Below, piece after piece: positions 8,804 through 15,827 of a stretch of DNA of 64,000 bases. The number at the start of each line of letters is the position of its first letter. The stretch's first letter is position 1. Both the position numbers and the translations under genes were made by a program. The notes under the pieces were generated by a model, which worked only from the letters and a program-made list of their open reading frames with translations, searched no databases and had not been told where the DNA came from. Origin of the DNA: Streptomyces mobaraensis (lineage in GTDB: Bacteria; Actinomycetota; Actinomycetes; Streptomycetales; Streptomycetaceae); NCBI RefSeq assembly GCF_020099395.1, contig NZ_CP083590.1, positions 5,394,001 to 5,458,000 on the forward strand, given 5' to 3'.

Positions 8804-10023
8804 GGATCCTGATCACCGCGGCCGGTTCGCGCGGCGACGTCGCGCCGTACACCGGCCTCGGCGCCCGCCTGCGCGCGGACGGCCATGACGTCACCGTGGC
8901 CACGGACGAGCTCTTCGCCCCGCTGGTGCGCGCCGCCGGACTCTCGTTCCGCTCGCTCCCGGCCGACCCGCGCACCGGGGGCCAGGCCGAGGGGAAGCGC
9001 CAGCTGATGAGCGCCGCGGCCGCGTTCGCCGCCCGGCTGGGGCAGGGAATGGCGGAGGCCGTCACCGGGGCCGGGGGCGGCGCGGACCTGCTGCTGCTCT
9101 CCACCACCACCGCCCCGCTCGGCTGGCACCTGGCCGAGGCCACCGGCATCCGCAGCCTGGACGTCCACCTCACGCCCAACGCCCCCACCGGCGACTTCCC
9201 GCCCGTCGTGAGCGGCACCCGCTCGCTGGGCCGGTGGGGGAACCGGGCCGTCGGCCGGTTCTCCCTGCGGGTGACGGACCGCCTCTTCGCCGGCGCCGCC
9301 CGGACGCTGCGCGCGGAGCTCGGCCTGCCGCCGGCCGAGCAGGCCGCCGTCCGCCGCAGGCAGGAGGAGTCGGACCGGCCGGTGCTGTACGGCTTCAGCG
9401 AGGCCCTGGTCGAGCGCCCGTCGGACTGGCACCCGCGCCACACGGTGACGGGAACCTGGTGGCCGCACCGGGACGCCGACCGGCTCCCGGCCGTCCTGGA
9501 GGACTTCCTGGCCGCGGGCCCGCCCCCGGCCTTCGTCGGCTTCGGCAGCATGCCCGCCGGTGACCGCGAGCGGCTGAGCGCCCTCGTCGTGGACGCGCTG
9601 CGCCGCGCGGGCCTCCGCGGCGTCCTGCAGTCCGGCAGCGCGGGCCTGGCCACCGACGCGGACGACGTCCTGACGATCGGGGACGTGCCCCACGAGCTGC
9701 TGTTCCCGCGCGTGGCGGCCGTCGTCCACCACGCGGGCGCGGGCACCACGGCCGCCACCCTGCGCGCGGGCGTCCCGTCCGTCCCGGTCCCGGTCATGGC
9801 GGACCAGCCCTTCTGGGCCGCCCGCCTGGTCGCCCTGGGCGCCGCCCCGGCCGCCGTCCCCTTCCGGAAGCTCACGGCGGAGGGGCTGGCCGGCGCGCTG
9901 GTCCGGGCGGCGACGGAACGGCCGTACGCGGACGCGGCCCGCCGGCTGGCGGCCCGCGTCGCGGAGGAGGACGGCGCGGGCCGGGCGGCCGAGATCGTGG
10001 CGTCCCTGGGAGAACGCCCCTGA
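8800..10023 (+). CDS. GT1 glycosyltransferase (UDP-sugar, macrolide-type)
   Basis: 407 residues with a two-domain GT-B fold. The N-terminal signature is RILITAAGSRGDVAPYTGLG. The donor-binding C-terminal signature is HHAGAGTTAATLRAGVP followed by PVMADQPFWAARL. These place it in family GT1 with macrolide- and natural-product glycosyltransferases. GTG 8800 overlaps the MerR stop (GTGA), so translation is coupled. With the TipA-like regulator upstream, a likely role is inactivation of an antibiotic by glycosylation, induced by the drug (inference). The acceptor cannot be deduced. Confidence 0.9.
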   Translation: MRILITAAGSRGDVAPYTGLGARLRADGHDVTVATDELFAPLVRAAGLSFRSLPADPRTGGQAEGKRQLMSAAAAFAARLGQGMAEAVTGAGGGADLLLLSTTTAPLGWHLAEATGIRSLDVHLTPNAPTGDFPPVVSGTRSLGRWGNRAVGRFSLRVTDRLFAGAARTLRAELGLPPAEQAAVRRRQEESDRPVLYGFSEALVERPSDWHPRHTVTGTWWPHRDADRLPAVLEDFLAAGPPPAFVGFGSMPAGDRERLSALVVDALRRAGLRGVLQSGSAGLATDADDVLTIGDVPHELLFPRVAAVVHHAGAGTTAATLRAGVPSVPVPVMADQPFWAARLVALGAAPAAVPFRKLTAEGLAGALVRAATERPYADAARRLAARVAEEDGAGRAAEIVASLGERP

Positions 10024-10103
10024 CCTGCCGACGCTGTCCCGGGCCTGGCGATACGGCCCCGGACCTGCCGATACGGTTCCTGACCTGCTGATACGGTCCC
10101 GAA
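10024..10103 (+). repeat. Four 20-bp tandem repeats filling the promoter gap
   Basis: Four head-to-tail copies of a 20-bp unit with core CCTGCCGATACGGT, at 10024, 10044, 10064 and 10084. They occupy the entire space between the glycosyltransferase stop and the ATG at 10106. The first copy is the most diverged. No Shine-Dalgarno sequence is visible before the ATG. Possible roles are a repeated operator, repeated -10-like elements (GATACGGT) or slippage-prone DNA. Confidence 0.85.
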
Positions 10104-10105
10104 CC

Positions 10106-10546
10106 ATGAACGACACGGTGTACGTGGGCAACGCTGGCAAGGACGCGGCCCTCGACCGGGGCTGGCTGCTCGGTCACTTCAAGGACGTCTCCGACCCCCG
10201 CCACAGCGAGGCGGTGGAGATCAAGTGGGGCGTCCACCCGCCCGGCGACGAGCGCGCCCGCTGGGTCACCGGCGAGGCCCGTACCGCCCTGCTGGTGCTC
10301 ATCAGCGGCCGCTTCCGGGTGGAACTCCCCGGACGCAGCGTGCTGTTGAGCGAGCAGGGGGACTACGTGGTGTGGGGCGAGGGGGTCGACCACTCCTGGC
10401 GCGCGGAGGAGGAGTCGGTGGTGCTGACGGTGCGGTGGCCGTCCGTGCCGGGGTACCGGGTCGAGGACGGCGATGGGGATGGGGACGGGGATGGGGACGG
10501 GGAGGCGGACGGGGACGCCGGCGGGGGCGGAGGCGCCGCCGGGTGA
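10106..10546 (+). CDS. Cupin-domain protein with Asp-Gly tail
   Basis: 146 residues. The core (about residues 17-118) has a cupin pattern: GVHPPGDERARW, LLVLISGRFRVELPG, then GDYVVWGEGVDHSW. Proteins like this are sometimes misannotated as signal peptidase I, but no Ser/Lys dyad or membrane anchor is present. The C-terminal 25 residues are a (DG)n run produced by a GAYGGG hexanucleotide repeat at about 10464-10517, ending in Gly/Ala. The tail is probably unstructured and variable. There is no SD; the upstream 20-bp repeats may place the promoter so close that the message is nearly leaderless (inference). Confidence 0.8.
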   Translation: MNDTVYVGNAGKDAALDRGWLLGHFKDVSDPRHSEAVEIKWGVHPPGDERARWVTGEARTALLVLISGRFRVELPGRSVLLSEQGDYVVWGEGVDHSWRAEEESVVLTVRWPSVPGYRVEDGDGDGDGDGDGEADGDAGGGGGAAG

Positions 10547-10587
10547 CGGGACGTGGGTGGCCGATGCCCGGGGGCACCCGGGGCGGA

Positions 10588-10750
10588 TGAGGGGCCGGGG
10601 GGCACGGGGCCGGTTGAGGGGCCGGGGGGGCACGGGGCCGGTTGAGGGGCCGGGGCCGCGTTCGGCGTGCCGCCCGTCCCCGGCCGCCCGCGTGTCACCC
10701 CCGCCCCCGGCCCCCCGCGTGTCACCCCCGCCCCCGGCCCCCCGCGCCGC
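10588..10750. repeat. Two GC-rich minisatellites between cupin and TetR genes
   Basis: Left array at 10588-10660: about 2.5 copies of a 27/28-bp unit built from GGGGCCGGGGGGCACGGGGC. Right array at 10685-10750: about 2.3 copies of a 27-bp unit built from GCGTGTCACCCCCGCCCC. The right array runs into the 3' end of the tetR-type gene, encoding its Gly/Arg-rich last residues. Confidence 0.8.
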
Positions 10751-11396
10751 GCCGCAAGCGGGCGCGGACCGCCCGTTGGGCGACCGGGCCCAGGCCCTCC
10801 AGGACGGACACCAGCCCGGAGAGCTGGTCCAGCGCGTCCAGCGCGCGCAGGGCGCCGTCCGCGTCCACGCCCTCGTACAGTTCCAGGCCGACGAAGGCGG
10901 ACGCGACCGCGCGTGCCAGCCCGGGGGAGTCGACGAAACCGGCGAGCGGTGTGTCCGCCAGGACCCTGACCAGCACCCGCTCGATCTCGTCGATCCAGAG
11001 GGCGAGGCCCGCCGCGGTGGCCGGGGCGAGCCGCGGCTGGTTCTGCGCCCCGGCCAGCAACTGCGCGAGGACGGCCACGTTCCCCTCGGCGCGCTCGACC
11101 GCGTGCAGTTCGCGGCCCAGTTCCAGGAGTTCGGAGAGGGTGCGGACCCGGTCCAGCCGGTCCCGGTAGCGGGCGACCCGCTGCTCGGCGCCGTGCCGGC
11201 AGGCGGTGGAGAGCAGTTCGTCGACGCTGCCGAAGTGGTAGAAGACCAGGGCCTGGTTCACTCCGGCCGTGGCGGCGATGCTCCGCGCGGAGACCTTGGC
11301 GATGCCCTGTTCGGCGAGGGTGCGCAGGGCGGCGTCCAGCAGTTTGGCGCGGGTGTCCGTGCCCGCGTCCGAGCCCGACCTCGTACCCCGGCTCAT
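10722..11396 (-). CDS. TetR-family transcriptional regulator
   Basis: 224 residues. The N-terminal helix-turn-helix is typical of TetR (AALRTLAEQGIAKVSARSIA, then AGVNQALVFYHFGSVDELL, about residues 15-62). The rest is a helical ligand-binding domain ending in an Arg/Gly-rich tail encoded by a minisatellite. ATG 11396 has GGAGG upstream and overlaps the stop of the DUF4166 gene by 4 bp, so it is the third gene of a three-gene operon. The paired palindromes at 12861-12912 in front of the operon are the likely autoregulatory operators. The ligand is unknown. Confidence 0.92.
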   Translation of the reverse strand: MSRGTRSGSDAGTDTRAKLLDAALRTLAEQGIAKVSARSIAATAGVNQALVFYHFGSVDELLSTACRHGAEQRVARYRDRLDRVRTLSELLELGRELHAVERAEGNVAVLAQLLAGAQNQPRLAPATAAGLALWIDEIERVLVRVLADTPLAGFVDSPGLARAVASAFVGLELYEGVDADGALRALDALDQLSGLVSVLEGLGPVAQRAVRARLRRGAGGRGRG

Positions 11397-12076
11397 ACCC
11401 GCGCCTCCTCGCGCACCGGCCGTAGTCCCCGTCTGACGCCGTGCTCCCGTACGTCCGCGTAGTCCGCGGTGAAGGAGCCTGTGTAGCCGAAGAGCGGGCC
11501 GAACCGCCGGTTGGTGACGGCCACCCGGATCCGGAAGCACCCCGCCGCGTCGTCGTACGACTCGCGCACCACCGCGTCGCCGGCGACGAGGTCCGGGACG
11601 CGGACGTCCACCGGCCCCTCGCGGAAGCGGTGTTCGCCGGACCGGATGACCAGCGACCCGTCGGCGTCCGCCGAGAAGTGCAGGTCGGTGGCGAGGTGCT
11701 GGTGGGTGCCGAGGTAGTCGACGACGCAGCCGCGCTCGGGGCTCCAGATCATGGTGGCGTCGAACCGCCGCCGGTCGCCGCCGGGAAAGGAGAAGGTCCG
11801 GACGAAGGTGACGGTCTCGCGTCCGTACGAGTCCCGGTAGGGAACGTTCTCGATGGTGAACGGCACGTCGCGCCCGGCCCGCGGGACGAGGATGTTGCGG
11901 GTGCCGCCCAGCGCGAGGAACGGCCGGACGAACCCCCGGCCGTGCCGGACGCGGTCCATCGTGCCGCGCCCGACGCAGGCCGTACCGCTGTCGAGGCCCA
12001 CGGAGAAGCGCCGCCGGATCTGCGGGTGGAGCCGGTCGAAGTCGGCCCCGAGGGCGCGCTGGAAGATCGAGGTCAT
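11393..12076 (-). CDS. DUF4166 domain protein
   Basis: 227 residues, beginning MTSIFQRALGADFDRLHPQI, which is typical of DUF4166. The rest is beta-rich (GRGFVRPFLALGGTRN, FTIENVPYRDSYGRET, RTFSFPGGDRRRFDATM). DUF4166 has no established biochemical role. It often accompanies saccharopine-dehydrogenase-like or SRPBCC genes (family recollection). The ATG overlaps the upstream gene's stop (ATGA), and its own stop overlaps the tetR start. No signal peptide is seen, so it is probably cytoplasmic. Confidence 0.88.
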   Translation of the reverse strand: MTSIFQRALGADFDRLHPQIRRRFSVGLDSGTACVGRGTMDRVRHGRGFVRPFLALGGTRNILVPRAGRDVPFTIENVPYRDSYGRETVTFVRTFSFPGGDRRRFDATMIWSPERGCVVDYLGTHQHLATDLHFSADADGSLVIRSGEHRFREGPVDVRVPDLVAGDAVVRESYDDAAGCFRIRVAVTNRRFGPLFGYTGSFTADYADVREHGVRRGLRPVREEARV

Positions 12077-12837
12077 GACGGCTCCGGGACGGTGATGGTG
12101 GCGGTGACGGCAGGGGACATGGCGGCAGGGGACATGGCGGTGGCGGCGTCCGGCAGGGTGGCGAGCAGGGCCGGCGGTGCCGTCCGTGCGCGTCCGGGCG
12201 GGCGGCGCAGGCAGCGCCGGGCGGCCGGGGTCACCGGCGAGGGCGGCAGCAGCAGCGCGAGCGCCGCGGCGGCCGGGCCGGCCGCCGGGGCGGTCTTCGC
12301 GACCGCGACGACGGCCAGCAGGCGGACGGCGGACTCGCCGAGCGCGTACCGCAGCGACCGCTCCGGCGGGATGCCGCGCTCGCACCACAGCCGCAGCCGG
12401 TCGAAGGACCAGGCCGTGGCCCAGCCCATCAGCGGCCGGAGGACGAGCCGGTCGGCCGGCCGTCCCCAACGGCCCCACCGCACCCGGTAGTCGTACCCCG
12501 TCAGGAAGCGGACGCCGTCGTCCGTCGGGACGTAACGCCAGTAGCCGCGGCCCTCCTTGAGGAGCGAGAGCGGATGGCGCGAGGAGAACCGGAGCGCGGA
12601 GGTCCGGGTGCCGTCGGGGCGGTGCCGCTCCCCGGCGGCGACCCCGACGCCGGAGACCGTCAGGAACGGCAGGACGCGCGTGGCGTACCGGAAGCGCTGC
12701 GGCTCGCCCGGTGCGCACGGCAGGTAGTCGATCTCGGTGAACCGCAGGTCCCAGCGGCGGTGCCGCGCGGGCTGCTGTGTGCGGTCCCACAGGTCGTCGG
12801 GATCGGCGCGGATCAGCGCCTCGATGTACAGGCCCAT
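12073..12837 (-). CDS. SRPBCC-like (START-type) protein, first gene of operon
   Basis: 254 residues. The N-terminal 160 residues resemble SRPBCC/polyketide-cyclase-like lipid-binding folds (YIEALIRADPDDLWDRTQQP, then RRWDLRFTEIDYL, TSALRFSSRHPLSLL). The C-terminal part has hydrophobic Ala/Leu-rich stretches (about 170-205), possibly a membrane helix, followed by an Ala/Pro tail with a small duplication (AMSPAAMSPA). ATG 12837 is chosen over the adjoining TTG. It is the promoter-proximal gene, 23 bp from the nearer operator. Its natural ligand is unknown; lipids or membrane homeostasis are guesses. Confidence 0.75.
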   Translation of the reverse strand: MGLYIEALIRADPDDLWDRTQQPARHRRWDLRFTEIDYLPCAPGEPQRFRYATRVLPFLTVSGVGVAAGERHRPDGTRTSALRFSSRHPLSLLKEGRGYWRYVPTDDGVRFLTGYDYRVRWGRWGRPADRLVLRPLMGWATAWSFDRLRLWCERGIPPERSLRYALGESAVRLLAVVAVAKTAPAAGPAAAALALLLPPSPVTPAARRCLRRPPGRARTAPPALLATLPDAATAMSPAAMSPAVTATITVPEPS

Positions 12838-12860
12838 CAAATGTCCCCCCGGAGCGATGG

Positions 12861-12912
12861 TTTGAGCGACTGCTCAAAACGCAGAGTACGGCGTTTTGAG
12901 CAGTCGCTCAAA
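12861..12912 (-). promoter_or_regulatory. Twin palindromic TetR operators
   Basis: Two copies of an 18-bp palindrome, TTTGAGC-N4-GCTCAAA, at 12861-12878 (spacer GACT) and 12895-12912 (spacer AGTC). They are 34 bp apart, about three helical turns, and together form a larger inverted repeat. TTGAGC half-sites are known operators for several TetR regulators. Their location just upstream of the SRPBCC-DUF4166-tetR operon points to autoregulation. Confidence 0.85.
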
Positions 12913-12949
12913 CCCTGGGGGCTGCCCCGCAGTCCTGCGATATCCCGCG

Positions 12950-13393
12950 CTACCCCCGCCGCTCCAGCCGCACCACGGGAATCGCCCGCCCCGCCCGTTC
13001 CCGGAACCCCGCGAACTTCGGCTCGGCCGCGACCTGCCGCCGCCACAGCTCGTCGTACTCCGCCGGGTCCGACACCTCCACCGGCCGGGCGGGGAAGGCG
13101 TCGCCGCCCAGCTCGACGCGGAGCGACTCCGGGCGGGCGCGGAGGTTGTGGTACCAGGCGGGGGCCACCGGCGCGCCGCCGTTGAGGGCGAAGACGTGCG
13201 GGCGGCCGTCGGCGTCCGGCAGGTACACCAGGGGTGTGGTGCGGAGTTCACCGCTGCGGGCGCCCCGGGTGGTGAGCAGGAGCAGCGGCGTACCGGCGAA
13301 CTCGCCGCCCACCACGCCCCCGTTGGCGCGGAACTCCTCGATCACCCGCAGGTTGAAGGGGTTGCTGTTCACGATGCCGGGGTTGCCGTTCAC
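12950..13393 (-). CDS. Deazaflavin-dependent nitroreductase-family protein
   Basis: 147 residues. It matches the DDN/nitroreductase (F420-dependent) family: FNLRVIEEFRANGG, LLLTTRGARSGELRTTPLVY, ALNGGAPVAPAWYHNLRARP. These small split-barrel proteins use F420H2 to reduce quinones or nitro compounds (family knowledge). GTG 13393 overlaps the aldo/keto reductase stop by 4 bp. A 21-bp duplication creates a second in-frame GTG at 13372, so either could be used. Co-transcription with the aldo/keto reductase suggests a shared redox-stress or detoxification role (inference). Confidence 0.88.
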   Translation of the reverse strand: MNGNPGIVNSNPFNLRVIEEFRANGGVVGGEFAGTPLLLLTTRGARSGELRTTPLVYLPDADGRPHVFALNGGAPVAPAWYHNLRARPESLRVELGGDAFPARPVEVSDPAEYDELWRRQVAAEPKFAGFRERAGRAIPVVRLERRG

Positions 13394-14322
13394 GATGCCG
13401 GGGCCGCCTGGGCCGTGGCCCGGTCGATGCGGGCGTACTGCTCGGCGGTGAGGCGCAGGTCCAGCGCGTCCCGGTTCTCCGCCAGGTGCTCGGGGGACGA
13501 GGTGCCGGGGATCGGGATCATCGTCGGCGAGCGGTGCAGCAGCCAGGCCAGGGCCGTCTGCGCCGGGGTCGCCCCGAGCTCCCGCGCCACGGCCGCCACC
13601 ACCGTCACGGGGCTGTCCGGCCCCGCGTGCTCGCCCATCGCGATGGGCCAGAAGGGCAGGAACGCGATCCCGTGCCCGGCGGCGTAGTCGACGACGGGGT
13701 CGTGTCCGCGCTCGCCGAGGTTGTAGAGGTTCTGGACGGTACGGATGGGGACGATGGCGGACGCCTCCCGCACCTGCTCGACGGTCACCTCCGACAGTCC
13801 GATGTGCCGGACCTTGCCCTCGTCCTGGAGCTGCTTCAGGGCGCCGACCTGGTCGGCCAGCGGGTACGCGGGGTCGACGCGGTGGAGCTGGAACAGGTCG
13901 ATGCGCTCGGTGCCCAGCCGGCGCAGGCTCAGCTCGGCCTGCTGCCGCAGGTAGGCGGGGTGGCCGTGGGTGACCCACTCGGTGGGGGAGGGCCGGACCA
14001 CGCCCGCCTTGGTGGCGATCATCACCTCGCCGGCGAACGGGCGGAGCGCCTCGGCCACCACCTTCTCGTTCTCGCCCAGCGCGTACGCGTCCGCCGTGTC
14101 GAAGAAGCGGATCCCCAGCTCGACCGCCCGCCGGAGCAGGGCGATGGTCTCCGCCCGGTCGGTGGGGGCCGTCCAGATCGGGGCCGTGAAGCCGCGCCGC
14201 TCATCGGGACGGCCGGCGAGGCGCATGGCGCCGTAGCCCATGCGCGGCACGACGAGGTCGTCGCCGATGGCGTGGACCGGGGGGTGGATGGGAGCCGTGG
14301 TGTGCGCTGTGTTCTGCTGCAT
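13390..14322 (-). CDS. Aldo/keto reductase
   Basis: 310 residues. AKR (beta/alpha)8-barrel markers are present in order: FFDTADAYALGENEKVVAEA with the catalytic Asp/Tyr, IATKAG with the Lys, LFQLHRVDP with the His, and a C-terminal NADPH-binding IPGTSSPEHL. The enzyme would reduce aldehydes or ketones with NADPH; substrate unknown. It is divergent from a MerR gene across 74 bp containing a perfect 24-bp palindrome, and is therefore a likely MerR target. Its stop overlaps the F420-type reductase start. Confidence 0.93.
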   Translation of the reverse strand: MQQNTAHTTAPIHPPVHAIGDDLVVPRMGYGAMRLAGRPDERRGFTAPIWTAPTDRAETIALLRRAVELGIRFFDTADAYALGENEKVVAEALRPFAGEVMIATKAGVVRPSPTEWVTHGHPAYLRQQAELSLRRLGTERIDLFQLHRVDPAYPLADQVGALKQLQDEGKVRHIGLSEVTVEQVREASAIVPIRTVQNLYNLGERGHDPVVDYAAGHGIAFLPFWPIAMGEHAGPDSPVTVVAAVARELGATPAQTALAWLLHRSPTMIPIPGTSSPEHLAENRDALDLRLTAEQYARIDRATAQAAPAS

Positions 14323-14335
14323 GCCGGAGAAGTTA

Positions 14336-14359
14336 GAAGCTCACACATGTGTGAGCTTC
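14336..14359. promoter_or_regulatory. MerR-type operator within an elongated promoter spacer
   Basis: Perfect 24-bp palindrome, half-site GAAGCTCACACA, between the divergent AKR and merR-like genes. On the minus strand it lies between TTGAAG (-35) and TAACTT (-10), giving a 19-20 bp spacer, the hallmark of MerR-activated promoters. It should control the aldo/keto reductase operon and possibly the regulator itself. Confidence 0.85.
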
Positions 14360-14396
14360 AAGCTGGAACCCGGCACTGTGAGGGGGATCACCATCC

Positions 14397-14750
14397 ATGA
14401 AGATCGGAGAACTGTCGGCGGCCACCGGAGTCAGCGTCCGGCTGCTGCGCTACTACGAGGAGCAGGACCTGCTCACCTCCGTCCGCACGCCCGGCGGCCA
14501 CCGCTCGTACGGGCCGGAGGCGCCCCTGGCGGTCCGCCGGATCCGGGCGCTGCTCGACGCGGGGCTGCCCACGCGCGTCATCCGCGAGGTGCTGCCCTGC
14601 GTGGAGGGGGACGGGCTGTTCGTGCACCCGTGCGTGAGCGACCGGCTCCGGGAGCAGCTGCGCGGCATGGAGGAGCGCATCGCCGAGCTGGAGGAGAACC
14701 GGGCCGGGCTGGCGGCGATCCTCGCGGTCACGGAGGCCGCGGCCGGCTGA
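14397..14750 (+). CDS. MerR-family regulator, short form
   Basis: 117 residues: an N-terminal MerR winged helix (MKIGELSAATGVSVRLLRYY, then GGHRSYG) and a C-terminal coiled coil (LREQLRGMEERIAELEENRA). There is no large ligand domain. Cysteine 76 and another near 88 (VLPCVEGDGLFVHPCVSDRL) could sense thiols or metals (inference). SD GAGGGGG precedes ATG 14397. It is divergent from the aldo/keto reductase over the palindrome at 14336-14359. Its 3' end overlaps the convergent araC-type gene by 23 bp. Confidence 0.92.
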   Translation: MKIGELSAATGVSVRLLRYYEEQDLLTSVRTPGGHRSYGPEAPLAVRRIRALLDAGLPTRVIREVLPCVEGDGLFVHPCVSDRLREQLRGMEERIAELEENRAGLAAILAVTEAAAG

Positions 14751-15585
14751 GGACGGCGGCCCCCGCCGCGTACCGGCCCGGCGCCATCCCCACGATCCGC
14801 TTGAAGTGCCGCGTCAGATGCGACTGGTCGTAGAACCCGGCCGCCGCCGCCACCGTGCTCGGCGGCATTCCGTCCAGCAGCATCCGGCGCGCCCGGTCGA
14901 CGCGGCGCGCGGTGAGGTACTGGTGCGGGGCGATGCCGAACGCCCGGCTGAACGTCCGCACCAGACGCGTCGGATGGGCGTGCAGCCGGGCCGCCGCCTC
15001 CCGCAGCGTCAGCCCCTCCACGACGCGGGCGTCGAGCAGTTGCCGCAGCCGGTCCGCGAGGACGGCCGCGTCGCGTCCGCCCGGCGCGGGCCGGGCGCCG
15101 GGCCGGGGCGCGGACCGCAGGTCCAGATGGCGCACCAGCCGCTCGGCGACGAACGCCAGCCGGCTCTCCGCCTCCAGCTCTCCGCCGGGCTCGGCCAGGG
15201 CCGTGTGCAGCTGGTGGACGCGGTGGCGCAGCAGGGGGTCGGCCAGCGTCGGCCGGTCCACCGCGGCGCCGATGTGCTGCTCGCCCAGCACGTCCGCGCC
15301 GAGGTACAGCACCCGCTTGCGGAAGCCGCCGGGCGTCGCCGGGGAGCCGCTGTGCGGTATGTGCGGGGGCAGCAGGGTCACCTGGTGGTGGAGTGCTCCG
15401 TGCTCGTCGTGTTCGAGGTCGTAGCGGACCATGCCGTCGTCCACGATGAGCAGCGACCAGGTGTCGTGGGTGTGCATGGGGTACGCGTGCTCGAAGAAGC
15501 GGGCGTGCAGGACCTCCGCGACGCCCCCGACCCCCGGGCGCCACGCCGTGACCCGTGAGCGGCCCGCCCGCCCGGTGCTCGGCAC
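14728..15585 (-). CDS. AraC-family regulator with cupin sensor
   Basis: About 285 residues. An AraC-type cupin N-terminal domain (HARFFEHAYPMHTHDTWSLL, LPPHIPHSGSPATPGG) is followed by the double helix-turn-helix at about 185-280 (LTLREAAARLHAHPTRLVRT and AAAGFYDQSHLTRHFKRIVG). The start is uncertain: GTG 15585 fits homologue length, but no clear SD is seen and in-frame starts exist upstream to 15717. Its 3' end overlaps the convergent MerR gene. Target and inducer are unknown. Confidence 0.88.
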   Translation of the reverse strand: MPSTGRAGRSRVTAWRPGVGGVAEVLHARFFEHAYPMHTHDTWSLLIVDDGMVRYDLEHDEHGALHHQVTLLPPHIPHSGSPATPGGFRKRVLYLGADVLGEQHIGAAVDRPTLADPLLRHRVHQLHTALAEPGGELEAESRLAFVAERLVRHLDLRSAPRPGARPAPGGRDAAVLADRLRQLLDARVVEGLTLREAAARLHAHPTRLVRTFSRAFGIAPHQYLTARRVDRARRMLLDGMPPSTVAAAAGFYDQSHLTRHFKRIVGMAPGRYAAGAAVLSRPRPP

Positions 15586-15827
15586 GCGAGGAGCGTACAA
15601 GAGGATCACCGGGGGGTGAACGGGTGTACGGGGACGGGCCGCGGCCGGACTCCGGGGGCCTTCGAGGGCCCACCCCCTGCGCCGGTCTTCCGCGGCACCG
15701 ACAATGGAACCGACCACCGCGGGACGCCCGGGCGCAACGCGTGCGAAATCGTGTGGTGGGATGCTGATGTGCCCCGGCCTCCCCCGCGGCCGGGAGCGGA
15801 CGGCCTGACCAGCGAGGATAGGTAGCT

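Noticed and set aside
15616..15825. 69-codon plus-strand frame just before glnA2
   Set aside because: It occupies the glnA2 promoter/leader, is Pro/Gly/Arg-rich and has no SD; more likely 5' untranslated DNA.
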